Shown here one piece after another: positions 14,656 to 22,217 of a DNA stretch of 36,187 bases. A program made the translations under genes and the position numbers. Source of the stretch: Streptomyces solicavernae (lineage in GTDB: Bacteria; Actinomycetota; Actinomycetes; Streptomycetales; Streptomycetaceae); contig NZ_JASCIR010000044.1 of the NCBI RefSeq assembly GCF_029968095.1, positions 1 to 36,187 on the forward strand, written 5' to 3'. The notes under the pieces were generated by a model that saw nothing but the letters and a program-made list of their open reading frames with translations, searched no databases and was not told where the DNA came from. Position 1 is the first letter of the stretch; each line of letters opens with the position of its first letter.

Positions 14656-15813
14656 TCAGTCGTCCCTGCCGGGGGCGTCCCCGGTGTCGGGGGCGCCCGT
14701 ATCGCCTTCGTCGGCATCGCCCGCTGCGTCTCGTTTGTCGGCCGGAGGCTCGGGGCGCTTGGGGTGTTCGGTCTGCTCAGGCCGCTCGGAGCGTTCGGTC
14801 GGCTCGGATCGCTCGGTCTGCTCGGGCTGCTCGGTCGGCTCGGGGCGCTCGGGCTGGTCCGGGCGGTCCTGGGGGAGCGGGGGCTTCGGCGGGCGTGTGC
14901 GGTCGCTCGCCGTGTCGCGCAGGAACGGGCCCGCCTCGCTGCCGTCCGTGGCGTGCCCGTGCCCTGCGGGGCCGCCGTCGCGCCGGCGCAGGTAGCGCTC
15001 GAACTCGCGGGCGATCGCCTCGCCGGACGCCTCCGGCAGCTCCGCCGTGTCCCGGGCCTCCTCCAGGCTCTGCACGTACTCCGCGACCTCGCTGTCCTCG
15101 GCCGCCAGCTGGTCCACGCCCAGCTGCCACGCCCGCGCGTCCTCGGCCAGCTCGCCGAGCGGGATGCGCAGGCCGATCAGGTCCTCCAGGCGGTTCAGGA
15201 GGGCCAGGGTCGCCTTCGGGTTCGGCGGCTGCGAGACGTAGTGCGGGACGGCCGCCCAGAGCGAGACCGCCGGGACGCCCGCGTGCGTGCACGCCTCCTG
15301 GAGGATGCCGACGATGCCCGTGGGGCCCTCGTACCGCGTCTCCTCCAGGTTCATGGTGCGGGCCAGGTCCGGGTCGGAGGTGACGCCGCTGACCGGGACG
15401 GGGCGGGTGTGCGGGGTGTCGCCGAGCAGGGCGCCCAGGATCACCACGAGCTCCACGCCCAGCTCGTGGGCGAAGCCGAGGATCTCGTTGCAGAACGAGC
15501 GCCAGCGCATGGACGGTTCGATGCCGCGGACCAGGACGAGGTCGCGCGGCTTGTCACCGCCGACCCGCACGACGGACAGCCGGGTCGTCGGCCAGGTGAT
15601 CTTGCGGACGCCGCCGTCCAGCCACACCGTGGGGCGGTTGACCTGGAAGTCGTAGTAGTCCTCCGCGTCGAGGGCGGCGAACACCTCGCCCTTCCACTCC
15701 CGGTCCAGGTGCGCGACCGAGGTGGAGGCGGCGTCGCCTGCGTCGTTCCAGCCCTCGAACGCGACCACCATGACCGGGTCGACCAGCTCGGGAACCCCGT
15801 CGAGCTCGATCAC
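14656..15813 (-). CDS. PAC2 family protein with disordered repeat tail
   Basis: A 385-residue protein. Residues 1 to ~280 are a PAC2 domain (proteasome assembly chaperone 2-like): MVVAFEGWNDAGDAAS at the start, VLVRGIEPSMRWRSFCNEIL in the middle and PHYVSQPPNPKATLALLNRLE near 205. The C-terminal ~90 residues are disordered and rich in Pro, Glu, Arg and Thr. The GTG at 15813 has AGGAGG at the proper distance; the longer upstream frame lacks family similarity. In actinobacteria this protein accompanies mshC. A chaperone or binding role is inferred only from the fold. Confidence 0.92.
   Translation of the reverse strand: MIELDGVPELVDPVMVVAFEGWNDAGDAASTSVAHLDREWKGEVFAALDAEDYYDFQVNRPTVWLDGGVRKITWPTTRLSVVRVGGDKPRDLVLVRGIEPSMRWRSFCNEILGFAHELGVELVVILGALLGDTPHTRPVPVSGVTSDPDLARTMNLEETRYEGPTGIVGILQEACTHAGVPAVSLWAAVPHYVSQPPNPKATLALLNRLEDLIGLRIPLGELAEDARAWQLGVDQLAAEDSEVAEYVQSLEEARDTAELPEASGEAIAREFERYLRRRDGGPAGHGHATDGSEAGPFLRDTASDRTRPPKPPLPQDRPDQPERPEPTEQPEQTERSEPTERSERPEQTEHPKRPEPPADKRDAAGDADEGDTGAPDTGDAPGRDD
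14766..14866. repeat. Degenerate 9-12-bp repeats in the PAC2 tail
   Basis: A run of GCTCGG-centred short repeats encodes the alternating PE/TE/SE-R residues of the PAC2 C-terminal tail (EQTERSEPTERSERPEQTE). It is probably variable in length between strains. Confidence 0.7.
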
Positions 15814-16115
15814 CCAGCGCCTCCTTCCGACGTTCCCCCAGAGCCTCAAGGGCCTGGGAGGGACCCCCACACGTACGCCCCAACCTTACGGCGTCCGCGG
15901 GGGGCCTCCGCAGCCCCCTTGCGGGTCCCGAGCACGCCAGAGGTGATGCATGGGCTCCCTCGCGGAGGGCCGTGCCTGCGCGGTGCGGACGGTCAACTGT
16001 GCGCGACGCCCGGCGCATTGGCGGGGGGCGCAGCCGCCGTACGCGCGTATGTGTCTCAGGGCTAAGATTTCTTCGGCGGCTCGCGGGAGCCGCGCCGAGG
16101 GGAAGGCAGTCGCAC
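15814..16115. other. Divergent intergenic region between the PAC2 gene and marR
   Basis: 302 bp without a gene. The PAC2 ribosome-binding site (AGGAGG on the minus strand) is at about 15820. Nothing recognisable lies at 15840-16020 except short GC-rich inverted repeats such as CTCCCTCGCGGAGGG near 15955. The marR promoter and candidate operator are at 16063-16073. This is the left boundary of the catabolic insertion; I see no attachment-site duplication or integrase. Confidence 0.6.
16063..16073 (+). promoter_or_regulatory. marR promoter -10 and overlapping candidate MarR operator
   Basis: TAAGAT (16063-16068) fits the -10 pattern. It is embedded in the inverted repeat AAGA-TT-TCTT (16064-16073), which has AGAAATCT on the other strand. 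The same AGAAATCT core covers the -10 of the divergent catabolic promoter at 26827-26836. Binding here would block RNA polymerase, so autorepression by MarR is the natural reading. The -35 is weak. Confidence 0.55.
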
Positions 16116-16661
16116 ATGTTGGGGAAGAACCCGGGGAAGAACGGCGCCGTACGCAAGGACGCCGTCGCGTCGATCATCGAGGACTGGGCGCGGGAGCGGC
16201 CCGAGCTCGACACCTCGCCCCTGGAGGTGCTGGCACGCCTGCACCGCACCTTCCTGCGCTACAACAACCGGCTGACCTCCGCCATCGACGAGCACGGCCT
16301 GGCGGTGGCCGGCTTCGACGTGCTGACGGCGCTGCGCCGCGCGGGAGCGCCGTACCGGCTCACCGCGGGACAGCTGGCCGACTCGGGGCTCGTCTCCTCG
16401 GCCGGGGTGACCCTGCGCATCGACCGCCTGGAGAAGGACGGGCTGATCGTGCGGGAGCGGGACGCGGACGACCGGCGGGTCGTGTACTCGCGGCTCACGG
16501 ACGCCGGGCTCGCCAAGGTCGACGAGGTGTTCGCGGAGCACCTGGAGAACGAGCGCCGCATGCTGGCCGCGCTGTCTCCTGCGGAGTGCCGTCAACTGGC
16601 AAGGTTGCTGTCCAAGTTGGAGCGGTCCATCGAGGAGACGGCGGTGCCGGACGAGGGGTGA
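16116..16661 (+). CDS. MarR family transcriptional regulator
   Basis: A 181-residue winged-helix repressor that would bind DNA as a dimer and respond to a (probably aromatic) ligand. Residues ~45-75 form the dimer helix (LARLHRTFLRYNNRLTSAIDEHGL). The recognition helix is in QLADSGLVSSAGVTLRIDRLEKDGLI and the wing in VRERDADDRRVVYSRLTDAG. An N-terminal basic extension of ~25 residues (MLGKNPGKNGAVRKDAV) precedes the domain. The ATG at 16116 has GAGGGGAAGG upstream; the longer frame to 15972 crosses the promoter. It is convergent with the catabolic operon, and the shared operator-like motif makes it the likely regulator of that operon. Confidence 0.92.
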   Translation: MLGKNPGKNGAVRKDAVASIIEDWARERPELDTSPLEVLARLHRTFLRYNNRLTSAIDEHGLAVAGFDVLTALRRAGAPYRLTAGQLADSGLVSSAGVTLRIDRLEKDGLIVRERDADDRRVVYSRLTDAGLAKVDEVFAEHLENERRMLAALSPAECRQLARLLSKLERSIEETAVPDEG

Positions 16662-16725
16662 GCCGGGTTCGCCGCGGGGGTTTCTGCGGAGTCCGGTCCG
16701 CGCCTGGTCGTGGGCTGAGCGCGCA

Positions 16726-16757
16726 GTTCCCCGCGCCCCTTCAGGGGCACGGGGAAC
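16726..16757. terminator. Bidirectional terminator between marR and the Rieske gene
   Basis: GTTCCCCG-C-GCCCCT pairs with AGGGGC-A-CGGGGAAC: 14-15 bp with one C-A mismatch and a 2-4 nt loop. It sits between convergent stops at 16661 and 16765. The GCGCAGTTCCCCGCGCCCCT type is a dispersed terminator-like repeat I recognise as very common in Streptomyces genomes. Confidence 0.85.
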
Positions 16758-16764
16758 CGTCAGA

Positions 16765-17763
16765 TCAGACGCCGGCCTGCGACTCCGCCCCTGCGCGGTA
16801 GAGCCTGCGCAGCCGCACAACGCCCAGGTCGTGCTGGTACAGGTTCTCCTGCTGGTCGGCGTCGGACGGCATGGCCTCCAGCATCACGCGGTCCTGCTCC
16901 AGGACGGCCCAGTGGCGTTCCTCGATCAGCGTCTTGTAGAGGAACCGCCAGGTGTCGCGCTGCCAGCCCTGGACCTTGCGGTAGCGCCAGAAGAACACCG
17001 CGCAGCGCTCCTCGTCGACCGGGCGCACCATGCCGACGATCCCGAACGGGCCGCCGGGCCCGGCGGACAGCGGGTACGGGATGGACAGGTCCACCCAGTC
17101 CACGCCCGTGCGGCACAGCTCCACCCAGTCGAAGTTGACGCCCCGCTGGTCGGTCTTCTCGAAGAAGTAGCCGCGGTCGGTCTCCCGGATGCGGAACTTG
17201 GCGGTGGTGTCGCCCTCGAACATCGTGTGCGAGTCGTGGTGCAGGAACGCGCCGTGCATCGGGTCGAGCAGGTTCTCCACCGCGTACCGCCACGGCACGT
17301 CCCACTCCGCGTAGCACAGGAACGCGTCGGTGTCCGGGTCGGTGAGGGGCTCGGGGAGCGTCAACTCGACCGGCTGCGGCTGCTGTTCGGAGCCGAAGTA
17401 CGCGAGGACCGCGCCCGCGACCTCCCGTACCGGAAGGGAGCGCACCAGCTGCTTGCCCTCCAGGTTGCAGCCGGGCAGGCCGGGCACCGACGACACGGTG
17501 CCGTCGGTCTCGACCTCCACGCCGTGGTACCAGCACGCCACCCGGTCGCCCAGGTGCTTGCCGAGGGAGAGCGGGGCGCCGCGGTGCGGGCAGCGGTCGG
17601 CGAGCATGCTCAGCGTGCCGTCGGAGCGGCGGAAGAGCAGCCACTGCTCGCCGAGGACGGTGACCTTGCGCATCGCGCCGGGGGCCACGAAGCCGGAGGG
17701 GCAGACCGGGTGCCACTGGCCGCGCAGGCCGGTCGCGTAGATCTGGTCAGCGGTCAGGGTCAT
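16765..17763 (-). CDS. Rieske non-haem iron oxygenase, alpha subunit
   Basis: A 332-residue terminal oxygenase. The Rieske [2Fe-2S] site is CPH (Cys58, His60) plus CWYH (Cys77, His80). The mononuclear iron site is NLLDPMHGAFLHH, with bridging Asp167, ligands His170 and His175, and probably Asp291 (VLEQDRVML) as third ligand. Length and the absence of a beta-subunit gene fit the phthalate/vanillate-type (PobA/VanA-like) group fed by a PDR/VanB reductase, which is encoded two genes upstream. It would hydroxylate or O-demethylate an aromatic compound with O2 and NADH. The ATG at 17763 is preferred (GGGAG 10 nt upstream); 18 further in-frame upstream residues overlap the preceding gene. It is the last gene of the operon. 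Confidence 0.93.
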   Translation of the reverse strand: MTLTADQIYATGLRGQWHPVCPSGFVAPGAMRKVTVLGEQWLLFRRSDGTLSMLADRCPHRGAPLSLGKHLGDRVACWYHGVEVETDGTVSSVPGLPGCNLEGKQLVRSLPVREVAGAVLAYFGSEQQPQPVELTLPEPLTDPDTDAFLCYAEWDVPWRYAVENLLDPMHGAFLHHDSHTMFEGDTTAKFRIRETDRGYFFEKTDQRGVNFDWVELCRTGVDWVDLSIPYPLSAGPGGPFGIVGMVRPVDEERCAVFFWRYRKVQGWQRDTWRFLYKTLIEERHWAVLEQDRVMLEAMPSDADQQENLYQHDLGVVRLRRLYRAGAESQAGV

Positions 17764-17768
17764 GGTGG

Positions 17769-18005
17769 TCACGCTCCCAGTCGGTGCATCTCGGCGCGGA
17801 AGGAGTCCTCGGTCCACGCGGCGCCGTCGGGTGCGTGGACCTGGCGGGCGTTCAACCCCCGCACGACATCGGCGAGTTCGTGGCCCTCCTTGGTGAAGAC
17901 CTCTTCGATGGTGGCGGCCAGCTTGTACTCGTACGGGGACGGCTCGTGCGTACGGGACTGGTGGATCTCCAGGTACGGCCAGGTCGGATCGGTGGCGGTG
18001 CTCAT
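17769..18005 (-). CDS. Small recombinase-like helix-turn-helix domain protein
   Basis: A 78-residue protein between the oxygenase and reductase genes. The N-terminal half contains YLEIHQSRTHEPSPYEYKLA. The C-terminal half, DVVRGLNARQVHAPDGAAWT and onward, mimics the 'recombinase' domain of large serine recombinases (LN-x-GV-x-tP-x-G-x-W). It has no catalytic domain and cannot be a recombinase. Similar small proteins are known to me beside Rieske oxygenase genes. It might be an accessory subunit or regulator of the oxygenase, but no function is established. The ATG at 18005 lies 17 nt after the reductase stop, and its stop is 5 nt before the Rieske ATG. Confidence 0.82.
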   Translation of the reverse strand: MSTATDPTWPYLEIHQSRTHEPSPYEYKLAATIEEVFTKEGHELADVVRGLNARQVHAPDGAAWTEDSFRAEMHRLGA

Positions 18006-18022
18006 GGCGGTGCTCCCAGGGG

Positions 18023-18961
18023 CTAGAGGTCGAGGGCGAGGCGGCCGGAGGCGCAGCGCGAGACGCAGATCATCATCGAGCTGTTCGCGGCGTGCTCGGC
18101 TTCGGAGAGGAGGAAGTCGCGGTGGTCGGGCGTGCCGTCGAGGACCCGCGTCTCGCAGGAGCCGCAGATGCCGTCGCGACAGGAGCTGGACACGTTCAGA
18201 CCGGCCTGCTCGGCGGCCTCCAGGATCGACGTGTCCGGGCCGACGGTGAGGGTGAGCCCGGAGCTGCGGCACTCGACCTCGAACTCCCCGTCGTCGCCGG
18301 ACCGTTCGACGACCGGCGCCGCGAACCGCTCCACCCGCAGGACCTCCGGCGGGCAGGCGGCCTCCACGGCGGCGAGCAGCGGCTCGGGGCCGCAGCAGTA
18401 CACGAGCGTGCCGTCCGGCAGCTCCGCGAGCGCGGCGGCCAGGTCGATATGGCCCTGCTCGTCCTGCGGTACGAGGGTCAGGTCGCCGCCGAGCGCGGCC
18501 AGCTCGTCGGCGAAGGCCATCGAGGCGCGGCCGCGGCCCCCGTACACCATGCGCCACGCGGCGCCGCGCCGGGCCGCCTCGCGGGCCATGGCGAGGATCG
18601 GGGTGACGCCGATGCCGCCCGCGAGGAACACATAGCCCTCGGCCTCCTCCAGGGCGAAGTGGTTGCGCGGCTCGGACACGGTGACCTGCTGGCCCGGGCG
18701 CAGCGCGGTGTGCACATGGCGGGAACCGCCGCGCGAGGCCGGCTCGTGGAGGACGCCGATCCGGTACGTGCCGCAGGCGGCCGGGTCGCCGCACAGGCTG
18801 TACTGGCGGATCTGCCCGCCCACGTGCACGTCGATATGCGCACCCGGCGCCCAGGCGGGCAGCGGCTTGCCGTCCGGGTGGACCAGCTCGACGGACAGGA
18901 CGCCCTCGGCTTCCCAGGTCATCCGCCGTACGAGCAGCTGGAGTTGACGGTCGTCGGTCAT
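18023..18961 (-). CDS. PDR/VanB family oxidoreductase (FMN/NADH/[2Fe-2S] reductase)
   Basis: A 312-residue electron-transfer partner of the Rieske oxygenase. The N-terminal flavin domain has RQYSL (52-56). The NAD-binding domain has AGGIGVTPI (114-122) and CGPEP (190-194). The C-terminal plant-type ferredoxin domain has Cys261, Cys266, Cys269 and Cys299 (SSCRDGICGSC ... ICVSRC). This single-polypeptide order (FMN, NAD, ferredoxin) defines the phthalate dioxygenase reductase class. It passes electrons from NADH to the Rieske centre in the cytoplasm. It is separated by 13 nt from the ThDP enzyme and 17 nt from the small HTH-like protein. Confidence 0.95.
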   Translation of the reverse strand: MTDDRQLQLLVRRMTWEAEGVLSVELVHPDGKPLPAWAPGAHIDVHVGGQIRQYSLCGDPAACGTYRIGVLHEPASRGGSRHVHTALRPGQQVTVSEPRNHFALEEAEGYVFLAGGIGVTPILAMAREAARRGAAWRMVYGGRGRASMAFADELAALGGDLTLVPQDEQGHIDLAAALAELPDGTLVYCCGPEPLLAAVEAACPPEVLRVERFAAPVVERSGDDGEFEVECRSSGLTLTVGPDTSILEAAEQAGLNVSSSCRDGICGSCETRVLDGTPDHRDFLLSEAEHAANSSMMICVSRCASGRLALDL

Positions 18962-18974
18962 GGCGGGGGCCTCC

Positions 18975-20600
18975 CTACGCGGTGGGGATCTTGACGGGCG
19001 GGGTGAACGGGTTCTTCATCGGGCCGAGCGCCGCCAGGTCCACCTCGACCAGCACCGGCCCGTCGGAGGCGACGGCCTGGCCGATCACCGGCGCGGCGTG
19101 CTCGGCGTCCGCGATCCGCAGATACGGCAGCCTGCAGGCGCGGGCGAGGAGTTCGAAGTCGGGCGTGGTCAGGTCGACGCCGGAGCGGCGGTCGGCGTAC
19201 CGGTCCTGCATGTTGCGCAGCACGCCGTAGCCGCCGTCGTTGAAGACAAGGAGGGTCAGGCGCGGCCGTTCCTGGGCGAGGGTGAGGAGTTCGCCGAGGT
19301 GGACGGCGAGGCCGCCGTCGCCCGCGATCACGACCGTCGGCCGGTCCGGGTCGGCCAGCGCGGCGCCGATGCCCATGCCGAGGCCCTGCCCGATGCCGCC
19401 GCCGCGCGGGAAGACGTTCGCCGTCGGGTCGTACATCTCCAGGAGCCGGTTGCCCCAGCTGCTGGACGCGATCGTCACGTCACGGGCGACGACGGCGTCC
19501 CGGGGGAGCGCTTCGCGCAGTGCGTCGCAGATCGCGGCCTGCGGACCGAGGTTGTCGTGCAGGGCGGCCCGGACGTCGGTACGCACCTGCCCGACCCGTT
19601 CCGTCCACCCGGACTCGGCGCGGCGTGCGTGCGGCAGGAGGGCGTCCAGGACCGGGGCGGCGTCGCCGTGCAGGGCGTGCGTCGCCGGGTAGACGCGGCC
19701 GAGCGCCGCCTCGTCGATGTCGATCTGGATGTGCTGTTCCGGCAGCTGAAGGCCGTAGTCGGCGGTCTCGTTGGAGCGGAAGTGGGTGCCGACGGTCAGC
19801 AGCAGGTCCGCGTCGGCGAGCAGGGCGCGGCCGGCCGGGGTGGTGGCGAAGTTGCCGATGACCTGCGGGTGATCCTCGGGGACGCTGCCGCGCCCGGAGT
19901 TGGAGGTGAGCAGCCCGGCGCCGGTCGCCTCGACGAGCGCGGCCAGTTCGGTACGGGCCCGGGTGGCGCCGCCGCCCGCCCAGATCAGCGGACGCCCGGC
20001 GGACGCCAGCAGCGCGGCGGCAGCGGCGAGTTCAGCGGGGTCGACGGCCGGGGCGGGCTCCGAGCCCGGCGCATCCGGCGAGTCCGTCTGGGCCGCGTAC
20101 TGCAGGTCGATCGGCCACTCCACGCTCGCCGGGCCGCCCGGCGCGGCCAGGGCGGCGGCGGCCGCCTCGCGCAGGACCTGGCCCGCCTCGTCGGCGGAGG
20201 TCACCGTCGCGGCGTACTTGGACACCGCGTCCAGCATGCCCAGCTGGTCCTTGGTCTCGTGGATGAACCCCCGCCCGCTGCCCAGGAACTCGGCCTCGAC
20301 CTGCCCGGTGACGTGCAGCACGGACGTGCCCGAGGCCAGCGCCTCCACCAGCGAACCGGCCGCGTTGCCCGCGCCCGTGCCCGTCGAGGTCAGCGCGCAG
20401 CCGATCGAGCCGCGGGCCCGGCCGTACGCGTCGGCCGCGTTCACGGCGGTCGCCTCGTGCCGCACCGGCACGAACCGCAGCTCCCGGTCGACGGCCTCGA
20501 CCAGCGGCAGGTTGTGCACCGAGACGATCCCGAAGACCGTGTCGATGCCGAGTTCCTTCAGGACGGCGACGAGGAGCGCGCCCCCATGGTCGTAACGCAT
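18975..20600 (-). CDS. Thiamine diphosphate-dependent enzyme (acetolactate synthase/benzoylformate decarboxylase type)
   Basis: A 541-residue three-domain ThDP enzyme. The N-terminal Pyr domain carries the cofactor-activating Glu49 (VRHEATAVNAADAYGR), the middle domain starts near 185, and the C-terminal PP domain has GDGG (427-430) and NDGGYG (454-459), the Mg-ThDP motif. FGIVSVHNLPL at 23-33 replaces the usual FGxPG loop. It would decarboxylate or carboligate a 2-oxo acid. In this operon a 2-oxo acid from ring-fission or side-chain processing is the likely substrate. A housekeeping acetolactate synthase is unlikely: no regulatory subunit gene is adjacent and the gene is embedded in the catabolic operon. 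Confidence 0.9.
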   Translation of the reverse strand: MRYDHGGALLVAVLKELGIDTVFGIVSVHNLPLVEAVDRELRFVPVRHEATAVNAADAYGRARGSIGCALTSTGTGAGNAAGSLVEALASGTSVLHVTGQVEAEFLGSGRGFIHETKDQLGMLDAVSKYAATVTSADEAGQVLREAAAAALAAPGGPASVEWPIDLQYAAQTDSPDAPGSEPAPAVDPAELAAAAALLASAGRPLIWAGGGATRARTELAALVEATGAGLLTSNSGRGSVPEDHPQVIGNFATTPAGRALLADADLLLTVGTHFRSNETADYGLQLPEQHIQIDIDEAALGRVYPATHALHGDAAPVLDALLPHARRAESGWTERVGQVRTDVRAALHDNLGPQAAICDALREALPRDAVVARDVTIASSSWGNRLLEMYDPTANVFPRGGGIGQGLGMGIGAALADPDRPTVVIAGDGGLAVHLGELLTLAQERPRLTLLVFNDGGYGVLRNMQDRYADRRSGVDLTTPDFELLARACRLPYLRIADAEHAAPVIGQAVASDGPVLVEVDLAALGPMKNPFTPPVKIPTA

Positions 20601-20613
20601 GCGCAGTGACTCC

Positions 20614-21408
20614 TCAGAGAATGCCGCGGCCGACTCCGCCGCAGACGTCGATGCTGGTTCCGGTGATGTACGAGGCCCGCGGCGAGAGCAGCGCGAGGAT
20701 CGCGTAGGCGACCTCCTCCGCCCGGCCGAGCCGCCCGAGGGCGATGCCCCGGTCCGCGGCCAGCTCCGCCTGCCAGTCCTCGTACGAGAGACCGGAGTCG
20801 GCGGCGGCGTGGCGGCGGGTCCACTGGCCGGTGTCGACCAGGCCCAGGCAGACCGAGTTGACCCGGATGCCGTCCGCGGCCAGCTCCTGGGACAGGGACT
20901 TGGAGAGGTTGAGGATGCCGGCGCGGGCCGCGCTGGTCGTGATGAGGCGGGTCTCGGGCTGCTTGGCGAGGACCGCGTTGACGTTGACGACGGACGCCGC
21001 GTCCGAGGCGGCCAGATGCTTCCGGGCGGCCTGCAGCGGGTTGAGCACGCCCGCGAACTTCAGCTCCAGCTCGTCGCGCCAGTCGTCCCCGGTCGTCTCG
21101 TCGAGGCGCTTCATACGGGACTGCCCGGCGTTGTTGACCAGACCGTCCACGCGCCCGCTCCGCCCGCTCCGCCCGCCGAACGCCTCGGCGGCACTGTGCA
21201 CGAACTCCCGTACGGCGTCGGCGTCCCGTACGTCGCACACCGCGGTGAAGAGCCGCTCGTGCTCCCCGATGCGCTTCAGGCGTTCGGCGTCACGGCCGCA
21301 GGTGGCGACGTGCGCGCCCTCGTCGAGCAGGGCGCGGACCGTGGCCAGGCCGACACCCGAGCTGCCTCCGGTGACCACATAGGTCCGGTCGGCGAGGCCC
21401 AGATCCAT
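20614..21408 (-). CDS. SDR-fold protein lacking the Ser-Tyr-Lys catalytic triad
   Basis: A 264-residue classical-SDR-length Rossmann protein. Cofactor motifs are intact: TGGSSGVG (13-20), a CDVRD loop near 58-62 and NNAG (92-95). The active site is not. Aligned on FabG, the catalytic Ser is Ala145 (VNVNAVLA), the Tyr is Thr158 and the Lys is Arg162 (TTSAARAG in place of xYxxxKxG). Lys117 stands where the assisting Asn usually is. The end (ASYITGTSIDVCGGVG) is normal for SDRs. It either uses different chemistry or is non-catalytic. The ATG at 21408 has GGAGAAGG upstream. It follows the second SDR gene after a 53-bp gap carrying a 9-bp repeat. Confidence 0.88.
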   Translation of the reverse strand: MDLGLADRTYVVTGGSSGVGLATVRALLDEGAHVATCGRDAERLKRIGEHERLFTAVCDVRDADAVREFVHSAAEAFGGRSGRSGRVDGLVNNAGQSRMKRLDETTGDDWRDELELKFAGVLNPLQAARKHLAASDAASVVNVNAVLAKQPETRLITTSAARAGILNLSKSLSQELAADGIRVNSVCLGLVDTGQWTRRHAAADSGLSYEDWQAELAADRGIALGRLGRAEEVAYAILALLSPRASYITGTSIDVCGGVGRGIL

Positions 21409-21424
21409 AATCCTTCTCCAGTAC

Positions 21425-21460
21425 GGCAGTTGGGGCAGTTGGGGCAGTTGAGGCAGTTGG
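21425..21460. repeat. 9-bp tandem repeat between the two SDR genes
   Basis: Four copies of GGGCAGTTG in exact 9-bp period (CAGTT at 21427, 21436, 21445, 21454) fill the gap between the upstream SDR stop and the ribosome-binding site of the downstream SDR. On the coding strand it reads CAACTGCCC repeated. It could vary in copy number and tune spacing or translation in mid-operon. Confidence 0.9.
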
Positions 21461-21461
21461 T

Positions 21462-22217
21462 TCAGTGCATGGTGAAGCCGCCGTTGACGGCGACCACCTG
21501 TCCGGTGAGGTAGCGGGACTCCTCGGAGAGGAGGAACGCGGTGAGCCCGACCAGGTCGTCCGGCTGCTGCGGCCGGGAGATCGCCCGGTTCGCCGCGTAC
21601 AGGCCGTGCCGCTCCTTTGGAACGGTCTCCGTCGCCTCGCACTCCGTGAGGCCGGGCGCGAGGGCGTTCACGGTGATCCCGCGCTCGCCCAGCTCCCGCG
21701 CCATGGCCCGGGTCAGGGCGATCACGGCGCCCTTGGACGCGATGTAGTGGGCGAGCCGGGGCGAGCCGTAGAGCGCCGCGTCCGAGGCGATGTTGACGAT
21801 GCGCCCGGTCGGCCCGAAGTGCGGGTGCAGGGCCTTGGCGACGAGCCAGGGGCCGCGCGCGTTGACCGTCATCAGGCGGTCCCAGGTCTCGATGTCGATG
21901 TCCTGGAACTCCTTGCCGCCCACGCCGTTGGCGAGCGCGGCGTTGTTGACGAGGCCGTACAGCCCGCCCAAGTCCCGTACTGCGGAGGCCAGTCCGTCGA
22001 CCGACACCGGGTCGGCTACGTCGCAGCGCACGAAGTGGGCGTCGATGCCCTCGCCCCGCAGCTCCTGCGCGGCCGCCGCGCCCCGCCCGGCGTCGACCTC
22101 GGCGACGACGACCCGGAAGCCGTCCGCGCCGGCCCGGCGGGCCATGGCCAGTCCCAGGCCACGGCCCGCCCCGGTCACGACGACGAGCCGACGGCCGTCG
22201 AAGGGCTGGTCAGTCAC
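21462..22217 (-). CDS. Short-chain dehydrogenase/reductase (classical, complete active site)
   Basis: A 251-residue NAD(P)-dependent oxidoreductase. TGAGRGLG (15-22) binds the cofactor, followed by NNAA (91-94) and the tetrad Asn119, Ser145 (NIASD), Tyr158 and Lys162 (HYIASKG). The C-terminus is LTGQVVAVNGG. A candidate role is oxidation of an alcohol or dihydrodiol made by the Rieske enzyme; this is inference from context. The ATG at 22217 overlaps the cupin gene end by 8 nt, so translation is coupled. Confidence 0.94.
   Translation of the reverse strand: MTDQPFDGRRLVVVTGAGRGLGLAMARRAGADGFRVVVAEVDAGRGAAAAQELRGEGIDAHFVRCDVADPVSVDGLASAVRDLGGLYGLVNNAALANGVGGKEFQDIDIETWDRLMTVNARGPWLVAKALHPHFGPTGRIVNIASDAALYGSPRLAHYIASKGAVIALTRAMARELGERGITVNALAPGLTECEATETVPKERHGLYAANRAISRPQQPDDLVGLTAFLLSEESRYLTGQVVAVNGGFTMH

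Noticed and set aside
17769..18005. Remnant of a serine recombinase (mobile element scar)
   Set aside because: It is a complete small gene with its own start and tight operon spacing; no catalytic domain remnant or att-like repeats are nearby.
18975..20600. Mandelate pathway (benzoylformate decarboxylase plus aldehyde dehydrogenase)
   Set aside because: No mandelate racemase or mandelate dehydrogenase gene is present, and the presence of Rieske, VOC and AspDH-like genes is not explained by it.
21425..21460. CRISPR-like repeats
   Set aside because: Units are 9 bp and contiguous with no spacers; it is a simple tandem repeat. No cas genes occur in the window.
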